Below, one piece after another: positions 60,546 through 64,000 of a stretch of DNA of 64,000 bases. The notes under the pieces were generated by a model. It was not told the origin of the DNA and ran no database searches. It worked only from the letters and a program-made list of their open reading frames with translations. This stretch comes from Neotamlana sargassicola (GTDB taxonomy: Bacteria; Bacteroidota; Bacteroidia; Flavobacteriales; Flavobacteriaceae), in the NCBI RefSeq assembly GCF_020523965.1, contig NZ_JAJAPX010000002.1, forward strand, positions 558,001 through 622,000. The letters run 5' to 3'. A program made the position numbers and the translations under genes. Every line of letters starts with the position of its first letter. The stretch's first letter is position 1.

Positions 60546-61137
60546 TTTTTGTTTTTTGTTGGTTTCATGTGGTTCGTATAGTAAAAAATACGAGTTGCAA
60601 AGTGAACCCGTTGTAACAAAATCAATTGAAAATAAGTATTTCGACTCCAAAGTAACCGATTATGTTTACAAATCTAATATAACGGTTTATGGCAATAATT
60701 TTGGGGGTTTGTTAATTGTAAAAAAACTAGCAGAAAACAATCATCGTGTGGCGTTTACTACCGAGTTTGGTAATAAAATTTTCGATTTTTCTTTTGTAGA
60801 TGATGGCTTCAAAATAAACTATATACTTGAAGATTTAAATAAAAAAATGCTGATTAATATTTTGCAAGAAGATTTTTCAACCTTAATAAAGTCCAATCTT
60901 CCGGTAACGGCAGCTTTCAAAAAAGATAACTTCAATGTTTTAAAATCCGAAAGTGCTAAAACCGATTTGTACTATTATTTTTTAAATTCAGATTTATCTA
61001 AAATTGAAAAAGTAAAACATCAAAAGGCTAAAACAATTTTTTTATTCAGCGAAATAAAGAATAATATTGCACAACAAATTGAGATTGTGCATCAATCTAT
61101 AAAATTACATATTAAGCTAAACGCCTTAAATCAATAA
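60526..61137 (+). CDS. Lipoprotein of the pigment-export group (LolB- or DUF3261-like)
   Basis: A 203-residue lipoprotein (MRFLIISFCFLLVSC, lipobox VSC). Beta-strand-rich body with NITVYGNNFGGLLIVKKL, HRVAFTTEFGNKIFDFSF and KAKTIFLFSEIKNNIAQQIEIVHQSIKLHIKLN. It follows the LolA-like gene with a 20-base overlap, the place held by a lipoprotein of the DUF3261 type in aryl polyene loci (ApeN). I assign the fold only tentatively; it may receive cargo from the LolA-like protein at the outer membrane (inference). Confidence 0.72.
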   Translation: MRFLIISFCFLLVSCGSYSKKYELQSEPVVTKSIENKYFDSKVTDYVYKSNITVYGNNFGGLLIVKKLAENNHRVAFTTEFGNKIFDFSFVDDGFKINYILEDLNKKMLINILQEDFSTLIKSNLPVTAAFKKDNFNVLKSESAKTDLYYYFLNSDLSKIEKVKHQKAKTIFLFSEIKNNIAQQIEIVHQSIKLHIKLNALNQ

Positions 61138-61140
61138 ATA

Positions 61141-61746
61141 ATGAAAAATAAACTACTTAGTTTGCTGCTTTTGTTACTGGTTTCAACAAGTTTTGCCCAA
61201 GTAACCTTTAAACCAGGACTTCGTTTTGGAGCTAATTTTTCAGAAATTACTAATACATCAAGTTATAAAAATAAAACAAATTTTTATGCGGGTGTTTTTG
61301 CTGAAATAAAATTTACTGAGTTTTACGCCTTACAGCCAGAATTATTTTATAGTAAACAAGGTGCAAAGCATAAAAATAATGAGGGAGATATAGATATAGA
61401 TTATTTATCTGTTGCTCTTGCAAATAAGTTTTTTATCGACAAGAACTCTGGTTTACATATTATTTTAGGACCTAGTATAGATATTAATTTGGAATATAAT
61501 TGGGTTAGTGTTTTAAACGATAACGTAGATTACGAATTAACTCCAATAGATTTAAGTTTGTTGGGTGGTATTGGTTACGAGTTTCCAAATGGGTTGTCTA
61601 TAGAAGCACGATTGAAGCAAGGATTAATAGATTTGGATCTATTTAATAATGCTGATTATAATGATAACGAAAACAACCAACAGGACGATAACCAACTAAA
61701 TAAAGTGTTTCAATTAGGGATAACCTATAAATTTAAATTTCGCTAA
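61141..61746 (+). CDS. Outer-membrane beta-barrel protein (PorT-family-like)
   Basis: A 201-residue protein with a signal peptide (MKNKLLSLLLLLLVSTSFAQ) and alternating strands typical of OMP_b-brl: FKPGLRFGANFSEI, NFYAGVFAEIKFTEFYALQPELFYSKQGAKH, SVALANKFFIDK, LLGGIGYEFPNGLSIEARLKQGLIDL, ending with an aromatic (YKFKFR). Predicted 8-stranded barrel. Generic family, widely represented in Bacteroidota; function in the pigment cluster unknown. Its stop overlaps the next start by one base. Confidence 0.85.
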   Translation: MKNKLLSLLLLLLVSTSFAQVTFKPGLRFGANFSEITNTSSYKNKTNFYAGVFAEIKFTEFYALQPELFYSKQGAKHKNNEGDIDIDYLSVALANKFFIDKNSGLHIILGPSIDINLEYNWVSVLNDNVDYELTPIDLSLLGGIGYEFPNGLSIEARLKQGLIDLDLFNNADYNDNENNQQDDNQLNKVFQLGITYKFKFR

Positions 61747-62111
61747 TGCTATTACAAGACTTCTATAAAATAAACAGTATACAAACCGAAAGCGGACAAA
61801 CTATAGCTGCCGTAACAATTAATAAAGATCACGAAGTTTTTAACGGGCATTTCCCTGGAAATCCTGTAACTCCGGGTGTTTGTATTATGCAAATAGTAAA
61901 AGATATTACTAGTAAAGTGGTTGAAAAATCGCTTTTTATGGAATCGTCTAGCAATGTTAAATTCATGGAAATTATTAATCCAGAAGTTAATCAAGATTTA
62001 GAGTTTATTTTAAATATTTCCGAAGTTGAAGGCGTTTATAAAGTAAAAAACGTAACCAAGTTTAACGATACTATTGCACTAAAACTTAGCATGAATTTAA
62101 AAGTGGTTTAA
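61746..62111 (+). CDS. FabZ/FabA-like hotdog dehydratase 3
   Basis: A 121-residue short hotdog protein. The FabZ catalytic loop is fully present: FNGHFPGNPVTPGVCIMQIV, with His and the NPVTPG turn. The central helix position has Q/V-K in MQIVKDIT rather than a Glu, as in some dehydratases. It is the only hotdog of the cluster with the complete HFPGxPxxPG motif. Expected to dehydrate beta-hydroxyacyl-ACP. Start overlaps the barrel gene stop. Confidence 0.88.
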   Translation: MLLQDFYKINSIQTESGQTIAAVTINKDHEVFNGHFPGNPVTPGVCIMQIVKDITSKVVEKSLFMESSSNVKFMEIINPEVNQDLEFILNISEVEGVYKVKNVTKFNDTIALKLSMNLKVV

Positions 62112-62112
62112 A

Positions 62113-62607
62113 ATGAAACTATTAATTTCTTTTTTATTGTTTTTGGTTGTTGTGCCACAAAAAATTGATTTAAAATCGGTTAGAGAAACGTATAAACAAT
62201 CGGCCGCAAGCCAAGAAAAAACAGAGCAACTCGATAAAATCTTAACGGCTGTAACAAAAAATGATAAACCAGCGCTAGTTGCTTATAAAGGTGCGGTTAT
62301 TGCCTTAAAAGCAAAAAATGCCGAGAAAATTAAAGATAAAAAAGAAGGATTTATTGAAGGCGTTTCGTGGGTAGAACATGCTATTGAAAAAAGCCCAAAC
62401 GATTTAGAATCACGATTAATTCGGTTAAGTATTCAAGAAAATTCACCTAAAATTTTAGGATATAAAAAGAATATTACCGAAGATAAAACGAAACTTTTAA
62501 ATGGTTTAAAAAGTATTTCCGATAGTGATTTGAAAAATTATATAGAAGATTATATCTTGCAATCGAAAGTTTTTACTGATGAAGAAAAGGCAGAAATTTC
62601 AAAGTAA
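62113..62607 (+). CDS. Unrecognised exported helical protein
   Basis: A 164-residue protein with a short signal-like N-terminus (MKLLISFLLFLVVVP) and a lysine-rich helical body (KAKNAEKIKDKKEGFIEGVSWVEHAIEKSPNDLESRLIRLSIQE), which is somewhat TPR-like. No recognised family. It starts one base after the hotdog gene and is followed by the GT2-DUF2062 gene after 37 bases. Likely periplasmic; function unknown. Confidence 0.75.
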   Translation: MKLLISFLLFLVVVPQKIDLKSVRETYKQSAASQEKTEQLDKILTAVTKNDKPALVAYKGAVIALKAKNAEKIKDKKEGFIEGVSWVEHAIEKSPNDLESRLIRLSIQENSPKILGYKKNITEDKTKLLNGLKSISDSDLKNYIEDYILQSKVFTDEEKAEISK

Positions 62608-62644
62608 TTTGAAAAAATAAGCACTTTCAGTAAAATAAAAGCAA

Positions 62645-63829
62645 ATGAAAAACCAATCAACCAAAACCAGCATTTGCGTAATCATTCCAACCTACAACAA
62701 TGAAAAAACATTGGTTCGGGTTATTGATGGCGTTTTAAACTATTCTAACAACATAATTGTTGTAAATGATGGTTCTACAGACAGCACGCCAAATATTCTT
62801 GGAAATTACGCCGAAAAGGTTGATGTTATAGCCTTTGAAAAAAATCAAGGAAAAGGAAAAGCGCTACGCGAAGGCTTTAAATTTGCCATTAATAAAGGTT
62901 ACGATTTTGCCATTACTATAGATTCTGATGGACAACATTTTCCTGAGGACATTCCTAGTTTTATTAATGCTTTAGAAGCGCATCCAGATGAAAATTTATT
63001 GCTTATTGGTTCAAGAAATATGAGTCAAGAAGGTGTGCCTAAAAAAAGTAGTTTTGGTAATAAATTTTCTAATTTTTGGTTTTGGTTTGAAACGGGAATA
63101 AAATTAGAAGACACACAATCTGGTTACCGACTTTATCCATTACACGCTATAAAAAAGCGTAAATTTTTCACTAATAAATTCGAGTTCGAAATTGAAGTTA
63201 TTGTACGTTTAGCTTGGGCAGGTATTAAAGTTAAAAACATGCCAGTAAAAGTGTTGTACGATATGAGCGAACGGGTTTCGCATTTTAGACCAACAATTGA
63301 TTTTGCCAGAATTAGTGTGCTAAACACAGTTTTAGTTCTCATAACTTTACTTTACATAAAACCTCGAGATTTATTTCGGAGATTAAAAAAAAAAGGCATT
63401 AAACGTTTTTTTTTAGAAGACTTTCTAGGAAGCCAAGATTCGCCAAAAAAGAAGGCACTTTCGGTTGGTTTGGGCGTGTTTATTGGGTTGTCGCCACTTT
63501 GGGGATTTCATACGGTTACAGTTATTTTTTTGGCCATGCTTTTTAAGTTGAATAAAACCATTGCATTTGCATTTTCTAATGTTAGTTTGCCTCCGTTTAT
63601 ACCTTTTATAATTTATTTAAGTTCTAAAATAGGGCAGTACATTTACGGTGTAGAGTTTAGTTATAAGCTCGACGATTTAACTAAAGATTTCGTGATTCTA
63701 GAACACCTGGAAACTTACATTGTTGGAAGTTTCGTTTTAGCAACTATAGCTTCGTTAGTGTTAACTGCACTCAGTTTTTTATTGTTTAATTTAGTTAGAA
63801 ATAAAAACGTAATTGTAAATAATGGCTAA
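62645..63829 (+). CDS. GT2 glycosyltransferase fused to DUF2062
   Basis: A 394-residue protein in two parts. Residues ~8-235 are a DPM1-like GT2: CVIIPTYNNEKTLVRVID, VVNDGSTDSTP, EKNQGKGKALREGF, TIDSDGQHFPEDIP, DTQSGYRLYPLHAI. After two spans, residues ~260-390 are a DUF2062 domain (GVFIGLSPLWGFHTVTVIFLAMLFKLN, SNVSLPPFIPFIIYLSS). DUF2062 is a small membrane domain of unknown function often beside GT2 enzymes. A GT/acyltransferase fusion exists in aryl polyene loci (ApeJ). Its stop overlaps the exporter start. Confidence 0.88.
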   Translation: MKNQSTKTSICVIIPTYNNEKTLVRVIDGVLNYSNNIIVVNDGSTDSTPNILGNYAEKVDVIAFEKNQGKGKALREGFKFAINKGYDFAITIDSDGQHFPEDIPSFINALEAHPDENLLLIGSRNMSQEGVPKKSSFGNKFSNFWFWFETGIKLEDTQSGYRLYPLHAIKKRKFFTNKFEFEIEVIVRLAWAGIKVKNMPVKVLYDMSERVSHFRPTIDFARISVLNTVLVLITLLYIKPRDLFRRLKKKGIKRFFLEDFLGSQDSPKKKALSVGLGVFIGLSPLWGFHTVTVIFLAMLFKLNKTIAFAFSNVSLPPFIPFIIYLSSKIGQYIYGVEFSYKLDDLTKDFVILEHLETYIVGSFVLATIASLVLTALSFLLFNLVRNKNVIVNNG

Positions 63830-64000
63830 AATTTTCTTCGGCATATATAACACAATCCAAAAAAATAAAATCCTTGGTTTTACGGGTTTTTTAATACTGT
63901 TGTTGGGCTTAATTTTTGTGTCGACTAAAATTGAGTTTGAAGAAGATATTACTAAACTTATTCCAATAAATAAAGGCAACGAAAACGTTAGTAAAGTGTT
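63822..64000 (+). CDS. MMPL/RND-family exporter (partial, N-terminus only)
   Basis: The ATG at 63822 overlaps the GT2-DUF2062 stop in another frame; 59 complete codons are visible to the window edge. One N-terminal span (ILGFTGFLILLLGLIFVST) then KIEFEEDITKLIPINKGNENV, the start of an RND-type outer loop as found in MMPL proteins. Aryl polyene and flexirubin clusters carry such an exporter (ApeM-like), which is the likely identity. The rest lies beyond the window. Confidence 0.75.
   Translation, partial: MAKIFFGIYNTIQKNKILGFTGFLILLLGLIFVSTKIEFEEDITKLIPINKGNENVSKV

Noticed and set aside
1-64000. tRNA, rRNA, insertion sequences, prophage or defence systems
   Set aside because: Intergenic gaps are short and I saw no cloverleaf, rRNA, transposase, integrase or known defence gene.

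Overview
The window is AT-rich, gene-dense DNA from a Bacteroidota member, almost certainly a marine Flavobacteriaceae species. Evidence: promoters of the Bacteroidota type (TAnnTTTG), a gliding-motility gene (gldI), type IX secretion C-terminal sorting domains, SusC/SusD outer-membrane proteins, an alginate-lyase locus, and a flexirubin / dialkylresorcinol pigment cluster with a tyrosine ammonia-lyase closely resembling that of Flavobacterium johnsoniae. Genus is not decidable from the sequence; an alginate-degrading, flexirubin-bearing marine genus (Zobellia-, Algibacter- or Formosa-like) fits. I saw no tRNA, rRNA, CRISPR array, insertion sequence or prophage.

Region 1 (1-24.6 kb) is core genome. 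It holds a truncated polytopic membrane protein, a response-regulator/GT2 fusion, FKBP isomerase, era, DUF192, lgt, a PPIase-gldI-nrnA operon, ndk, two cold-shock genes, dciA-recF, a TPR protein with ribH, two small paralogous membrane proteins, mutL, two rhomboid proteases, an EEP-family protein, a sulfotransferase, and the minus-strand run parA-parB-DUF5683-dapB-lepB-wbqC-like-DUF6122.

Region 2 (24.8-40.7 kb) is an alginate polysaccharide utilization locus: PL6 lyase with BACON and discoidin-like modules and a T9SS tail, a secreted binding-type protein, PL17 oligoalginate lyase, SusC, SusD, two surface lipoproteins with PKD-like and beta-sandwich modules, PL7 lyase and a GntR/FadR regulator. 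Three promoters in the locus carry the same operator design: 12-bp TTGGTNNNCCAN boxes repeated at exactly 13-bp steps, in the same phase to the -7 element. This is the strongest non-coding signal in the window. Polymer would be cut at the surface by PL6/PL7, bound by the lipoproteins, imported by SusCD and finished by PL17 in the periplasm. Genes for metabolism of the resulting uronate (kdg-type) are not in the window.

Region 3 (40.8-64 kb) is a flexirubin-type aryl-polyene / dialkylresorcinol cluster. A flavin-dependent halogenase-like gene is divergent from a long plus-strand run: tyrosine ammonia-lyase, WG-repeat protein, ketoreductase, ketosynthases, two ACPs, LpxL-like acyltransferase, DarA, DarB, hotdog dehydratases, a BtrH-like protein, ABC exporter, thioesterase, truncated ketosynthase, chain-length-factor-like protein, polysaccharide deacetylase, LolA-like and other envelope proteins, a GT2-DUF2062 fusion, and the start of an MMPL/RND exporter. 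Many genes overlap by 1-20 bases, indicating one co-translated operon. TAL supplies 4-coumarate, the iterative KS/KR/DH set extends it to a polyene on ACP, DarA/DarB make the resorcinol, and an as yet unassigned acyltransferase (LpxL-like or BtrH-like) joins them.
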